Below, one piece after another: positions 49,271 through 59,387 of a stretch of 62,327 nt of DNA. This DNA comes from Dehalococcoidia bacterium (GTDB lineage Bacteria > Chloroflexota > Dehalococcoidia > Lucifugimonadales > UBA1127): the NCBI GenBank assembly GCA_029936935.1, contig JAPYRQ010000003.1, positions 1-62,327 of the forward strand, in the 5' to 3' direction. Position 1 is the stretch's first letter; each line of letters starts with the position of its first letter. The notes under the pieces are model-generated. The model was not told where the DNA came from. It searched no databases and was given only the letters and a program-made list of their open reading frames with translations. A program made the position numbers and the translations under genes.

Positions 49271-49624
49271 ATGGAGACAGTCGTAGGCATCGTAGCCATT
49301 GTTTTAGCCATTCCGGCTTTCCTCATGGTTAAAGCAGTATTAGGAATGCGCTATTGGAATAAGTGTGAAAAGCAGTATAGCGCTTCAATGTCTTCAGGCC
49401 TTTCCCACGAGGAAGCATTGGTCGAGATATGCAAGGAGCGCCATCCGGCACTGTCTTTGGACGTTCATTACTCGATTATCAATAAATTCAACGATGTAGA
49501 TTCGTTAGTACTGTTTCTCACGATTGCACTTCCCAAGAGTGGTGTGGATGACACCCTGGCTTCTAAGCTTGCGAACGATACAACAATTCAGAACCGAAAA
49601 GTTCACATAGAAACGAGTGGCTAA
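49271..49624 (+). CDS. hypothetical protein with N-terminal TM
   Basis: 117 aa; VVGIVAIVLAIPAFLMVKAVLG. Confidence 0.55.
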   Translation: METVVGIVAIVLAIPAFLMVKAVLGMRYWNKCEKQYSASMSSGLSHEEALVEICKERHPALSLDVHYSIINKFNDVDSLVLFLTIALPKSGVDDTLASKLANDTTIQNRKVHIETSG

Positions 49625-49718
49625 TTTCGTGAACTGATAAGCAATTCGAACTCAGGGCTGCAAGCGCGGTCCTGTATAGTGGACTCCCGACACCTTATGC
49701 CAAGGAAGTATTGAATAC

Positions 49719-50228
49719 ATGTTGCCTACCACCGGGGTCATTGCTGTCTTTCTGATTTTCCTGGCAGGGCCTTACTACACCTTTCAGGGGAAGTGGCCAA
49801 AACGATGGGGGCATCGACTCTCCGTCGAGGCTCACTCCAATGTCAGCATCCTTGTTGCTATAGCCGTCTTTGTTCACGTTGCGCTCAAGTTCAACCAGTT
49901 GGGACCGATAGTTGGTTGGGTTGCTACAGGCTTCTTCATCCTGACCGTGGTCAGTGGCTTCTACGGCATGCACATCGCCAAAGAACCTGCTGCCAGAGCG
50001 AGATGGATGAAACGCCAGGGAATATTTGCGTGTGTGTTCTACGCCAGCCTGGTACCTCACCTGATTCTTGAAGCCATAGGGTTGCCTCTGGTGTTTGCCG
50101 TAGGTATCGGATGGGCTACGTGGCGATGGCGATCAAGGGTCCGCGAGAAGGTCAGCCTGCTGAAGTGGCTGTATTCCCACTTGAGTCAGCGATGTATAGT
50201 TGCATCAATATCACGGGATAACGCGTGA
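49719..50228 (+). CDS. hypothetical multi-TM membrane protein
   Basis: 169 aa, about 4 hydrophobic segments. Confidence 0.55.
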   Translation: MLPTTGVIAVFLIFLAGPYYTFQGKWPKRWGHRLSVEAHSNVSILVAIAVFVHVALKFNQLGPIVGWVATGFFILTVVSGFYGMHIAKEPAARARWMKRQGIFACVFYASLVPHLILEAIGLPLVFAVGIGWATWRWRSRVREKVSLLKWLYSHLSQRCIVASISRDNA

Positions 50229-50264
50229 TTCAAACCGCTAAAAGTACCAGAAAAGGATTAAATC

Positions 50265-51155
50265 ATGAGTACGAGCAACGGGTCTGATGAAGAGGCGTTA
50301 CTTTTCACGTTTAAGTACAACCCGCCCATGGATCTAGTCGCGGGTGAAAAGGCGCTGAAGGAAGCCAAGAAAATCCTGGATAAGCTAGGGATAGTCTTTC
50401 TGCTTGCTTCTGGAACATGTCTGGGTGCAATTCGGGACAACGCGTTTATTCCGTGGGACGATGATATTGACCTCGTCGCCGTGATTGGCACCAACGGCCT
50501 CACCTCGGAAGGGGTGGATGCTGCAATAGCGACTTTCAAAGAAAACGGGTATTTCGTGTATGAGAACAAAGGCATTAAGAGCAGGTCTTTTTCGATGATG
50601 AAGGACCATGTTAGGACTGGCTGGGATTGCTACTACATCGTAGACGAAAACGTATGGGTGTATCCAAGGACGCAGATCCCAGCCAAGTTATTCACTAACC
50701 CAAAAGAGATCGAATTTGTGAATGAGAAATTCCTGGTGCCCAATCCACCGGAAGAGTACCTCCAACGTAAATACGGCGAGGAATGGAGGACACCCAAGAG
50801 GGCAGGGGAGTACGAAAAGGACGTGGTAAGCCAGATGCCTTCTGCGATGTTAGGGGGGCAACCGGCCAGACTTAAAGTCCTTGACGACGAAGGTAACCCC
50901 GTAGCGGGAGCCGAGGTTGTGTTGGCCGGCGGTGGCATCTCCCAAACCGACGAATCCGGTTACGCCGATGTGGTATTGGCGGGCGCCGATTGGTATGCGC
51001 TGGTCATCCGCTACCCGGAGCACGAGAAGGTGCTGTACACGGAAGAACTGGAGCCTGGTAAGACGTATGTGTACAGAGCCGGATTTGAGGCCACCGTGAC
51101 CCGGGACGTGACAGGCCAAACCGGAACGCTGGGTAACGTCTTAACGCAGGAATGA
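50265..51155 (+). CDS. LicD-like nucleotidyltransferase fused to a carboxypeptidase-regulatory-like beta domain
   Basis: LGIVFLLASGTCLGAIRDNAFIPWDDDIDLVAV...EEYLQRKYGEEWRTPKR, then ARLKVLDDEGNPVAGAEVVLAGGGISQTDESGYADVVL. Confidence 0.82.
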   Translation: MSTSNGSDEEALLFTFKYNPPMDLVAGEKALKEAKKILDKLGIVFLLASGTCLGAIRDNAFIPWDDDIDLVAVIGTNGLTSEGVDAAIATFKENGYFVYENKGIKSRSFSMMKDHVRTGWDCYYIVDENVWVYPRTQIPAKLFTNPKEIEFVNEKFLVPNPPEEYLQRKYGEEWRTPKRAGEYEKDVVSQMPSAMLGGQPARLKVLDDEGNPVAGAEVVLAGGGISQTDESGYADVVLAGADWYALVIRYPEHEKVLYTEELEPGKTYVYRAGFEATVTRDVTGQTGTLGNVLTQE

Positions 51156-51163
51156 GCCTTTGG

Positions 51164-52150
51164 TTAAAGCGTAACGATCTTGCCGGTTCTAGCAGCTTCG
51201 TAGAGTGCCACAGTAGTTCGCACGTGGTTGCGGCTTTCCTCCAGAGTCAGGAAGCTGGGTGTTCCATCAAGGATTGCGGCGTTCATGTCCTCAACCTCGC
51301 CAAGATACAGTCGGGTTTCCGGGACATCGATTTCCTGCGATGTCCCATCGGCGGCGTGGAAGAACATCTGACGGTCAGCATCCATCCTGACGAAGGGTCG
51401 GTTCAGCGATAGTCGACCCTCCGTGCCGAACACCTCTGCAAGCGTGTGCGATGGGTTGATAAAGCTGGATGATATCTGGGCGAGCTTCCCATCGGCGTAA
51501 AAGAGCTGCCCCGTGAACACCTCGTCCACACCGGTGGCACTGACGAACTGCTCGGCTGAAACGCGCTCAGGCGGCCCGCCCATGATCAGTTGGACAAAGC
51601 TGAGCGGGTACACTCCTACATCCCACATTGAACCACCACCAAACTCAGGTGTGAGGCGTATGTTTCCGTCACGGAGAAGCATCTTGTAGGTGTGGACGGC
51701 CCTGACAAAGGAAACATCACCCAGGCGGCCATCCATGATCCACTGGGTTGCCAGCTTCGTCTGAGGGTGGTGTCTGTACATGAATGCTTCTGCTAACACC
51801 AGCCCTGACTTGTTCTTTGCGGCAATCATCGAGTCGACTTCATCTGTGGTCAACGCGACGGGTTTCTCGCAGAGAACGTGCTTCCCGCTTTGCAATGCTT
51901 TGATCGTCCACTCTGCATGGAGGTGGTTGGGAAGGCCGATGTATACGGCGTCGATTTGGTCGGAACCCAGCATGGCCTCGTAGCTACCGAAGGCCGTGGG
52001 TATTTCCCACTTCCTGGCGTAGGCGTCTGCCGTTTCCTGAGTGCGACTGGCTACAGCCACCAGCGTCCCTCGCTCGGATGCACGGATGGCGGGGATAAGA
52101 TCTTTGTTGATGTCTGCTGTGGAAAGTAGGCCCCATCGAACGTCTGCCAC
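51164..52150 (-). CDS. Gfo/Idh/MocA family oxidoreductase
   Basis: MADVRWGLLSTADINKDLIPAIRASERGTLVAVASR...HVLCEKPVALTTDEVDSM. Confidence 0.95.
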   Translation of the reverse strand: MADVRWGLLSTADINKDLIPAIRASERGTLVAVASRTQETADAYARKWEIPTAFGSYEAMLGSDQIDAVYIGLPNHLHAEWTIKALQSGKHVLCEKPVALTTDEVDSMIAAKNKSGLVLAEAFMYRHHPQTKLATQWIMDGRLGDVSFVRAVHTYKMLLRDGNIRLTPEFGGGSMWDVGVYPLSFVQLIMGGPPERVSAEQFVSATGVDEVFTGQLFYADGKLAQISSSFINPSHTLAEVFGTEGRLSLNRPFVRMDADRQMFFHAADGTSQEIDVPETRLYLGEVEDMNAAILDGTPSFLTLEESRNHVRTTVALYEAARTGKIVTL

Positions 52151-52198
52151 GTAATCCTCCAGTGTTGTTTCCTACTGCCCACCGTCTCACACTAGGAC

Positions 52199-52241
52199 AA
52201 AAGACGACAGCCGCTTGAAAGAGGGGCTGTTTCTGTGGTGG
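52199..52241 (+). repeat. degenerate copy of the tRNA-Met 3'-flanking hairpin
   Basis: aaagacgacagccgcttgaaagaggggctgtttctgtggtgg; last 21 nt identical to 54145-54165. Confidence 0.55.
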
Positions 52242-52430
52242 ACACTTTCCAGTCCGTCAATGGGGATTCATTTATTTCTTTTATCATTGATTGGAGTTGG
52301 CCTGTTCCGGCAAGGATATTACCGATTCTTCATAGCTGAACTTAAGCTAAATGACGTTCAGAACCCCCCCCCACCTGTGAGTACATTTTAGTTACAGGGA
52401 CATACTGCTACGGAAGACAGTAACTCTCTA

Positions 52431-52523
52431 CAAATGGAACCCCTTCCGAGAGAAGCAGATCATTGCGGCATCAATGACGTGCTTGCGCCGCTCGTCAAAA
52501 CTGGCTTTTGGAATCCTAGGCAT
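52431..52523 (-). pseudogene. TetR-family regulator N-terminal fragment
   Basis: MPRIPKASFDERRKHVIDAAMICFSRKGFHL-stop; only the first part of the HTH remains. Confidence 0.65.
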
Positions 52524-52753
52524 TTGATGATCCTCATATAAAGTATTGCAAGGCTTGCATGCAATTTTAGCATGGCAGATAAATCTATTACTGTCAGAGT
52601 CAACCAACAAGAACCATGACGGTGTGCTTGTGGAGAAATTCCCTCCTCTGTTCTTTCAAAATGGGATTGACAAACACCTGGCGCATATATTAAATACCTA
52701 TTTAGAAAAATGACATTTCGTCCATAAAAGGTAGAGCCAAAAATAGAGGAGGT

Positions 52754-53887
52754 ATGTTCATGGTCACGGAAATCAGCGTCAAGAAGATTGATGCGGACAC
52801 GCATATAGCCCTCCCCGTAGACTACAACGACTTGCGAGACCTGTTGCCCCGGACTCAAGCTGCTCAGGCAAAAGAGATGATGTGGCGTGAGGCCCAGCGG
52901 TTCATGGATCCCAACGGCGTCCGGAAATCCGTAGGGGCTGAGAGCAAAGGCCCGGCACGCGGCTCAGGCGGCGATAGCCCGGACAACATTGAGTTCCGTC
53001 TCAAGGAGATGGCGCGACTTGGATTTGACATGCAGGTGCTGGTAGCCCAGACGGCACTGCCTACCACTCTTCAATCCGCATCCATATTCGGAGTTGCCAA
53101 ACCTCTGTGGCTTCGCACTGCCCTGGCGCAGTTGTACAACGATTCTGCCGCTAAGTTGCAGAGTGAGCATCCAGAGGAGTTCATTGGACTGATGACGGTC
53201 CCCTGGGACGACATTGACGCTTCCATCAAAGAGATGGAACGGGGCGCAGCCAAGGGTCTCCGCGCAGTCACTCTGCAGGGTAGCTGGGCGGATCAGAACC
53301 TGGATGCACCGGAGCTCTACCCCTTCTGGGAAGCGGTGAACTCTCTGGATATAGCCTGTGTCATGCATGACACGCCACAGCCCTGTGGCGGCAACTTGAT
53401 TGATCACAACACTCCGTACCCCATGGTGGGGCATGAACGCTATCACCGCCTGCACATCGGCACATACCTAGGCTTCGGCTTGGATTACGTTGTAGCCTGT
53501 GCTGCTCTTACCCTGGGGGGCGTGTTGGATGACTTCCCCAACCTCCGGTTCCTTTGGTTTGAAGCCGGCGCAGGGTGGATGAATTATGCCATGCTGGGCG
53601 CTGATCGCTCCTTCTATATAGAGCCCGCGTGCTCCCGGACGCAGAATCTGCCCAGCGATTTGATCAAGAAGCACTGCTTCACTGCCGTGGAGAACTTGGA
53701 GCCCTTGGATCAGATGGTGGAAGCCTACGGCGCGGATAACTACATCATAGGTACTGACTACCCCCACCCTGAGTTCCAGCGGCTCCCCAACGCCCCGGGC
53801 GATGTGACCAATAGCACGCGTATCTCGGACGAGGACAAGGCCAAGATCCTTGGAGGGAATATGGCCCGCGCGTTGAAGCTGAACTAG
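52754..53887 (+). CDS. amidohydrolase family protein (ACMSD-like)
   Basis: KIDADTHIALP; ACVMHDTPQP; LRFLWFEAGAGWMNYAM; NYIIGTDYPHPEFQRLPNAP. Confidence 0.92.
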   Translation: MFMVTEISVKKIDADTHIALPVDYNDLRDLLPRTQAAQAKEMMWREAQRFMDPNGVRKSVGAESKGPARGSGGDSPDNIEFRLKEMARLGFDMQVLVAQTALPTTLQSASIFGVAKPLWLRTALAQLYNDSAAKLQSEHPEEFIGLMTVPWDDIDASIKEMERGAAKGLRAVTLQGSWADQNLDAPELYPFWEAVNSLDIACVMHDTPQPCGGNLIDHNTPYPMVGHERYHRLHIGTYLGFGLDYVVACAALTLGGVLDDFPNLRFLWFEAGAGWMNYAMLGADRSFYIEPACSRTQNLPSDLIKKHCFTAVENLEPLDQMVEAYGADNYIIGTDYPHPEFQRLPNAPGDVTNSTRISDEDKAKILGGNMARALKLN

Positions 53888-53907
53888 TTCTCCCCAGGTG
53901 ATACATG

Positions 53908-53949
53908 CGTAATACGGAGGGGCGCTATTCAGTGTCCCTCCGTATTACG
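53908..53949 (+). terminator. terminator-like inverted repeat
   Basis: cgtaatacggaggg...ccctccgtattacg, 14-bp perfect arms just after the amidohydrolase. Confidence 0.55.
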
Positions 53950-54128
53950 GCCATTTGTTAGGTAATACAGATTCAATCTCATCACCGTTTTAACTAAATG
54001 TAAATTCACTAAAGGTTGACAATTAAAGCTGATAGGTATATTAAATAAACGTCATTTTGAACCACGTCCAAATGCTTAATAGTAGCTTTGATAGAGAACT
54101 AAATTAGCATTTCATTAGCAAACAAAGA

Positions 54129-54156
54129 CAACAGCCCCTCGAGTGAGGGGCTGTTT
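54129..54156 (-). terminator. terminator hairpin downstream of tRNA-Met
   Basis: aacagcccctcgagtgaggggctgtt. Confidence 0.6.
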
Positions 54157-54170
54157 CTGTGGTGGCTGTG

Positions 54171-54245
54171 TGGTAGCGGGGGGAGGATTCGAACCTCCGA
54201 CCTTTGGGTTATGAGCCCAACGAGCTGCCGCTGCTCCACCCCGCG
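54171..54245 (-). tRNA. tRNA-Met (anticodon CAT), initiator-like, CCA encoded
   Basis: CGCGGGGTGGAGCAGC...TTGGGCTCATAACCCAA...GGAGGTTCGAATCCTCC CCCCGCT A CCA; three consecutive G:C pairs in the anticodon stem and an unpaired 1-72 position. Confidence 0.93.
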
Positions 54246-54361
54246 TCGGCTCGCCCTTCAGGGAAGGACGTATCCTCTACTCTACACTGATAGCTGGCGA
54301 CCGTCTAGTCCGAAATTCGTCGCGCTTGCCCGGAAACCCCTATTATCGCTATCCTGCTCCT

Positions 54362-55510
54362 ATGAACCATCCAACCAACAACGCTGCGTTTGTGTACCAT
54401 GACCGACTGACCCGCCACGTCCTCAGTGATAGCCACGTCTTTATTCCTGCCAGACTTCGCTACACGTACGACTTGCTGAACGCCTACGGTGCGTTTGAAC
54501 TCGATAACGCCAGGCTTACCGACCCTCGCCAGGCCTCTATCGATGAACTCCGCTCCTTCCATTCGGCGCACTACATCGAGGCTGTGAAGGCTATTGCGCA
54601 GGGACAACGACTGTCCGACGCTGCCACCTACGGCTTCACCCCCGGTGGTGATAATCCAATCTACGCCAGCATGTACGATTCCGCCCTCTGGACCACCGGC
54701 GCATCGTTGGCCGCCACCGAGGAAATTCTGAGCGGTCGATGCTCGGTAGCCGTTAACTTCTCCGGCGGGCTTCACCATGCGATGCCGAACCACGCTTCTG
54801 GCTTCTGCATCTTCGATGACCCGGTGGTCGCCATCAAGCAGATGACTGCTGCAGGTGCGCGCGTGGCGTATGTGGACATCGACTGCCACCACGGCGATGG
54901 GGTTCAGGCTGGCTTCTACGAGACCGACCAGGTGCTGACTATATCGCTGCATGAATCGGGCGAGTTCCTCTTCCCCGGCACGGGCTTCGTTCAGGAAGAG
55001 GGCGTTGGGGCCGGGCGCGGATATGCCGTCAACGTGCCCCTCTACCCGCACACGGGCGACGATACGTACCTCTGGGCTTTCCGGGAGGTTGTGCCACCCC
55101 TGGTCACGGCTTTCAAGCCTGATGTGTTGGTCACCCAGCTTGGCATAGACACCCACGTGCTTGACCCTATCACCCACCTGCGCCTGACCGTGCAGGGCTA
55201 CGCCCGCGTTGTGCAGGAGCTAGCGCAGCTGTCGCCTGGCAAGTGGCTGGCTCTTGGCGGTGGCGGGTACAACATCGAAGCTGTGATGCGCGCGTGGACG
55301 AAGGCCTACGGAGTGATGCTTGACCACGAGTGGCCGCAAGAGCTTCCCGAGTCGTTGAGAGCCGAACACGACCTCGACCAACTAGATGACCCGGAGCAGG
55401 AACCACTGCCCCCTGACGTCGCAGCGCAGGTGCGTGCGTATGCCGAGAACAGCGTTTCCGAGGTTAAGCGCACCATCTTCCCTGCCCACGGCCTATCGGG
55501 TCTGGCGTAG
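54362..55510 (+). CDS. histone deacetylase-family / AcuC-like deacetylase
   Basis: FVYHDRLTRHVLSDSHVFIPARLRYTYDLL...GGLHHAMPNHASGFCIFDDPVVAI...YVDIDCHHGDGVQAGFY...LALGGGGYN. Confidence 0.94.
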   Translation: MNHPTNNAAFVYHDRLTRHVLSDSHVFIPARLRYTYDLLNAYGAFELDNARLTDPRQASIDELRSFHSAHYIEAVKAIAQGQRLSDAATYGFTPGGDNPIYASMYDSALWTTGASLAATEEILSGRCSVAVNFSGGLHHAMPNHASGFCIFDDPVVAIKQMTAAGARVAYVDIDCHHGDGVQAGFYETDQVLTISLHESGEFLFPGTGFVQEEGVGAGRGYAVNVPLYPHTGDDTYLWAFREVVPPLVTAFKPDVLVTQLGIDTHVLDPITHLRLTVQGYARVVQELAQLSPGKWLALGGGGYNIEAVMRAWTKAYGVMLDHEWPQELPESLRAEHDLDQLDDPEQEPLPPDVAAQVRAYAENSVSEVKRTIFPAHGLSGLA

Positions 55511-55541
55511 GGTAGGGTAACACCTGTGATAGATCTCTTTC

Positions 55542-56242
55542 TTAGGCCATCTCATAGACGGACACGTGTAGACGACTCTGTGAGGTAAATGGAGCTTTTT
55601 CCCAATCACCCCATCGCTCCCGTAGGTGCATCCCCGCTAATTGGGCCATTAAGTCGAGTTCCGATGGCCATACATAGCGAATTTGCACTGGCAAGAACTT
55701 GGTGCCTTGGTTGGAGATAGTCATGCTTTGGCTTGAGACCAACTGAGTTACTGAATTGTGGTGATTTACTTCCAGCGTCACTTGCTCTTCTTCTACTCGT
55801 CTAGCTTCTACCGATTGGCCGCGGTTGAACTTGGACATATCCGGCACGAAAGCACTTACAACGAAAATACCACCATCTGTCAGGCGACTCGCCACGTTAG
55901 TGTTAAAAACCACGAACACCAATGGATACTGACCAGCTACAGGCACATCAGCAAAGTCGCCTTGTGTTACCGGGATTGCGCCAGCGCCTTTCTTGTCCAT
56001 CATTTTGGCTATCATGGCGGGCGATGCCTCAATGCCATGTACCTCTACGCCTGCCGCCGCAAGAGGCAAAGCGACTAGGCCAGTACCAATGCCAAGTTCC
56101 AAAGCCGGGCCGTTTTGGGCAAGACCCGCCAGGGTAGTTACCATAGGTCCCACTTGGGCATTGCCCGAGAATCAGCGTAATACTCGTCGTATACTTCAGC
56201 CCACGTTTCGCCATACGCCTCTGGCTTATAGTTATTCACCAT
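55542..56242 (-). pseudogene. class I SAM-dependent methyltransferase with frameshift and apparent internal deletion
   Basis: MVNNYKPEAYGETWAEVYDEYYADSRA (one frame) then QVGPMVTTLAGLAQNGPALELGIGTGLVALPLAAAGVEVHGIEAS (other frame); FNT joined directly to NVASRLTDGGIFVV. Confidence 0.75.
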
Positions 56243-56404
56243 CCCCTCCTCACAAGCGATTAGGCGGAATAACGACGCTCGTGGCTCCTGTGTTCCCTTT
56301 TCTGCAATATTGAACTTCTCCCTCCACACCCCCGTTTCATAAACCGAGTCAAACATTGAAACGACTATTTTGCATTCGCTGAATGGGCCGAAGGAGAGAC
56401 GGTA

Positions 56405-57334
56405 ATGGACCACCTGATTGTGGATGAAGTCCCGGAGCTGAGATCACCGATTATGGTGGTGTCATTCTCCGGTTGGCCAGACGCCCAGGAAGCTGCGACT
56501 GGCGCCATCAAACACCTGGCGAAACAACTGAACACTCGGAAGTTTGCGTCGATAGATGCCGAGGAGTTCTACGTGTTCACGCGAACACGCCCGCACGTTG
56601 GAAACAACGACTTCGGCGAGCGTGAGGTGATCTGGCCAACCAACGACTTCTCGTACTGGCAGGACGATACCGGCGGTCGAGACATTTTGCTTTTCACCGG
56701 CGTGGAGCCTCAGCTCAAATGGAAGACCTACGCGTCAACTATCGTAGACGTAGCAATCCAGCACAACGTAGAGATGGTCATCGTGTTGGGAAGCCTCCTG
56801 GACGGGATACCACATACACGGGCCCCACGAATCACCGGCTCTGCTAACGTGAGCGATGTTGAAGAACTCATGGAGCAGGACGCACTTCAGCCTTCCGGCT
56901 ACCAGGGCCCTACCGGCATTACCAGCGCCCTCATGGAGGAATGCGCCAAGAGCGGCATCAAGTATTCATCTCTGTGGGGACATGCGCCTCACTACCTTCA
57001 GACTTCACCCAACCCAAGGGTTTCCATGGCTCTGGTTAAACAGATTGCCAGGGTTTTGGGCCTTGATATCAGCTTGGCTGACCTGGAGGAGAGCTGCGGC
57101 CCGTACGACCGTCGAGTGCTAAGAACGATGGCCACTGATGTAGAGGCTGTTACCTATATCCAGGGGCTGGAAGACAAGTACGATCAAGCCCTGGGTACGC
57201 AAACGGAGGTGACGCATGACGAACTGCCGAACCCGGACGCCGTCATCGAGGAATTGGAGGCGTTCTTCCGACAGAACACCCCTGGCGAAGACGGCGATTC
57301 CTACGATCTAGGAGACATAGGGCTCAGAGGATAA
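56405..57334 (+). CDS. PAC2 family protein
   Basis: RSPIMVVSFSGWPDAQEAATGAIKHLA...ALLEECAKSG-type region ALMEECAKSGIKYSSLWGHAPHYLQTSPNPR. Confidence 0.9.
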   Translation: MDHLIVDEVPELRSPIMVVSFSGWPDAQEAATGAIKHLAKQLNTRKFASIDAEEFYVFTRTRPHVGNNDFGEREVIWPTNDFSYWQDDTGGRDILLFTGVEPQLKWKTYASTIVDVAIQHNVEMVIVLGSLLDGIPHTRAPRITGSANVSDVEELMEQDALQPSGYQGPTGITSALMEECAKSGIKYSSLWGHAPHYLQTSPNPRVSMALVKQIARVLGLDISLADLEESCGPYDRRVLRTMATDVEAVTYIQGLEDKYDQALGTQTEVTHDELPNPDAVIEELEAFFRQNTPGEDGDSYDLGDIGLRG

Positions 57335-57358
57335 CACTACACGCACAACGCAAAAGAG

Positions 57359-57388
57359 AAGAGAGCCCCTGAATTCAGGGGCTCTCTT
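57359..57388. terminator. bidirectional terminator
   Basis: aagagagcccctgaa ttcaggggctctctt, perfect palindrome between convergent genes. Confidence 0.8.
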
Positions 57389-57404
57389 TGTGTCTAACTG
57401 CCTT

Positions 57405-57450
57405 GGGTAACCGTCAGGTTATATGGGTAAAGGGCTTCGCCCTTTATACT
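57405..57450 (+). repeat. REP-like hairpin repeat copy at the 3' end of dnaK
   Basis: gggtaaccgtcaggttatatgggtaaagggcttcgccctttatact; overlaps the dnaK stop codon. Confidence 0.55.
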
Positions 57451-59357
57451 TCGCGGAACTCGCCCTCAACAGTGTCGTCGGGCTTGTCCTCGTCAGCAGC
57501 ACCCTCACCTGGAGCGCCCTCTGCGCCGGGTTCGCCTTCACCGGGGCCGCCAGCCTGCTGGTAGACAGCCTCGCCCACCTTCTGCATGACGGCATTCAGT
57601 TCTTCCATCATTGTGCGGAGGGTTGCAACATCCTCGGTCTGTGCTCCTGCTGAAAGGGCTTCTCCCTTGGTCTGTATCTCCGTCTTCAGCTCTTCAGGAA
57701 TGTGTTCAGCCTGCTCCTCCAGTAACTTCTTGGCGCTGAAGCCCAACTGGCTGGCCGCGTTTCGGAGGTCTACCTCTTCCTTGCGTTCCTGGTCCTCAGA
57801 CGCGTGCTGTTCAGCGTCCGTCACCATCTGCTCGATTTCCTCCTTGGAAAGGCCGGAACTCGATTCGATGATGATCTTCTGCTCTTTTCCTGTCGCCTGG
57901 TCCTTCGCGGATACGCTGAGGATGCCGTTAGCGTCGATGTCGAACGTAACTTCAATCTTCGGTGTGCCCCGTTGTGCAGGCAGAATGCCATCCAGAGTGA
58001 ACTTGCCCACGGAGCGGTTGTCCGCTGCCATTGGCCGTTCCCCTTGGAGCACGTGAATCTCAACGCTCGGCTGGTTCTCTGACGCGGTGGTGAACACTTC
58101 TGACTTGGATGTTGGGATAGTGGTGTTCCTGGTGATGAGGGCATGGGACACCCCACCCTCAGTCTCCAGTCCCATGGTCAATGGCGTCACGTCCAGCAGC
58201 AGGATGTCCTGCACATCGCCTTTCAGAACGGCAGCTTGGAGGGCCGCACCTGCAGCAACTGCTTCGTCAGGGTTGACCGAGTGGTTGGGATCCTGTTGGA
58301 ACTTAGCCTTCACTCGCTCTATCACCGCTGGCATACGGGTCATCCCGCCGACCATGATGACTTCGTTGATATCGCTGACAGAGATACCGGCGTCTTTGAT
58401 CGCCTGGGTGCATGGGCCGTCCACGCGGGTCAGCAGGCCTTCCGTCATCTCCTCAAGCTGCGCACGGGTCAGGGTGCGGACAAGGTGCTTGGGGCCAGCG
58501 GAGTCTGCCGATACGAATGGAAGGTTTATCTCCGTCTGTGTTACCGAGGATAGTTCGACTTTGGCCTTCTCGGCTGCCTCCTTGAGGCGTTGCAGGGCCA
58601 TGCGGTCTGTGCTCAGGTCAATCGCAGTCTCCTGCTTGAACTCCTGCACCAGCCACTCCATCGCCTTCTGGTCGAAGTCGTCGCCGCCAAGATGGGTATC
58701 GCCAGCGGTTGAAAGCACCTCAAAGACGCCATCGCCTAGCCGTAGAACTGTGATGTCGAAGGTACCGCCACCAAGGTCGAACACCGCGATAGTCGCCTCA
58801 CTATGCTTGTCCATGCCGTAGGCCAACGCCGCCGCCGTGGGCTCGTTGATGATACGGAGCACGTCCAGTCCAGCAACCTTGCCGGCGTCTTTGGTGGCCT
58901 GTCGCTGCGCATCGTTGAAGTATGCGGGAACGGTGACCACAGCCTCGGTGATCGTCTCACCCAGCTTCGCTTCAGCGTCTGTCTTCATCTTCTGCAGGAT
59001 CATTGAAGAGATCTCCGGCGGGGAATAGGTCTTATCGCCCATGAACACGTGGGCATCGCCGTTGTCCGCCTTCTCGATCTTGTACGGGAGGCGTTTGATG
59101 TCTTCAACCACCACCGGATCGTCGATCTTGCGACCCATCAGTCGCTTTGCGGAGAAGACCGTGTGCTCCGGGTTCACGATGCCCTGGCGTTTTGCTGCCA
59201 GCCCCACGTATCGTTCACTGGTCTTTGGGTTGATTGCCACCACGGAGGGCGTCAGGCGTGAACCTTCAGCGTTCTCCAGAATGACGGGCACCCCGCCCTC
59301 CACATAGGACATCACCGAGTTGGTGGTGCCCAGGTCAATTCCTAATACTTTTGCCAT
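57444..59357 (-). CDS. dnaK: molecular chaperone DnaK
   Basis: [35 protein letters not shown]. Confidence 0.98.
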   Translation of the reverse strand: MAKVLGIDLGTTNSVMSYVEGGVPVILENAEGSRLTPSVVAINPKTSERYVGLAAKRQGIVNPEHTVFSAKRLMGRKIDDPVVVEDIKRLPYKIEKADNGDAHVFMGDKTYSPPEISSMILQKMKTDAEAKLGETITEAVVTVPAYFNDAQRQATKDAGKVAGLDVLRIINEPTAAALAYGMDKHSEATIAVFDLGGGTFDITVLRLGDGVFEVLSTAGDTHLGGDDFDQKAMEWLVQEFKQETAIDLSTDRMALQRLKEAAEKAKVELSSVTQTEINLPFVSADSAGPKHLVRTLTRAQLEEMTEGLLTRVDGPCTQAIKDAGISVSDINEVIMVGGMTRMPAVIERVKAKFQQDPNHSVNPDEAVAAGAALQAAVLKGDVQDILLLDVTPLTMGLETEGGVSHALITRNTTIPTSKSEVFTTASENQPSVEIHVLQGERPMAADNRSVGKFTLDGILPAQRGTPKIEVTFDIDANGILSVSAKDQATGKEQKIIIESSSGLSKEEIEQMVTDAEQHASEDQERKEEVDLRNAASQLGFSAKKLLEEQAEHIPEELKTEIQTKGEALSAGAQTEDVATLRTMMEELNAVMQKVGEAVYQQAGGPGEGEPGAEGAPGEGAADEDKPDDTVEGEFREV

Positions 59358-59387
59358 GTGTTGCCTCTCCTTGTCCTACGTTCTACG

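Noticed and set aside
54305-55177. 290-aa minus-strand ORF
   Set aside because: Antisense to the histone-deacetylase-like gene; shadow ORF.
43147-57388. Similar CCCCTGAA-TTCAGGGG hairpins at 43147 and 57359 as a repeat family
   Set aside because: They fit ordinary bidirectional terminators between convergent genes; similarity is limited to the short stem.
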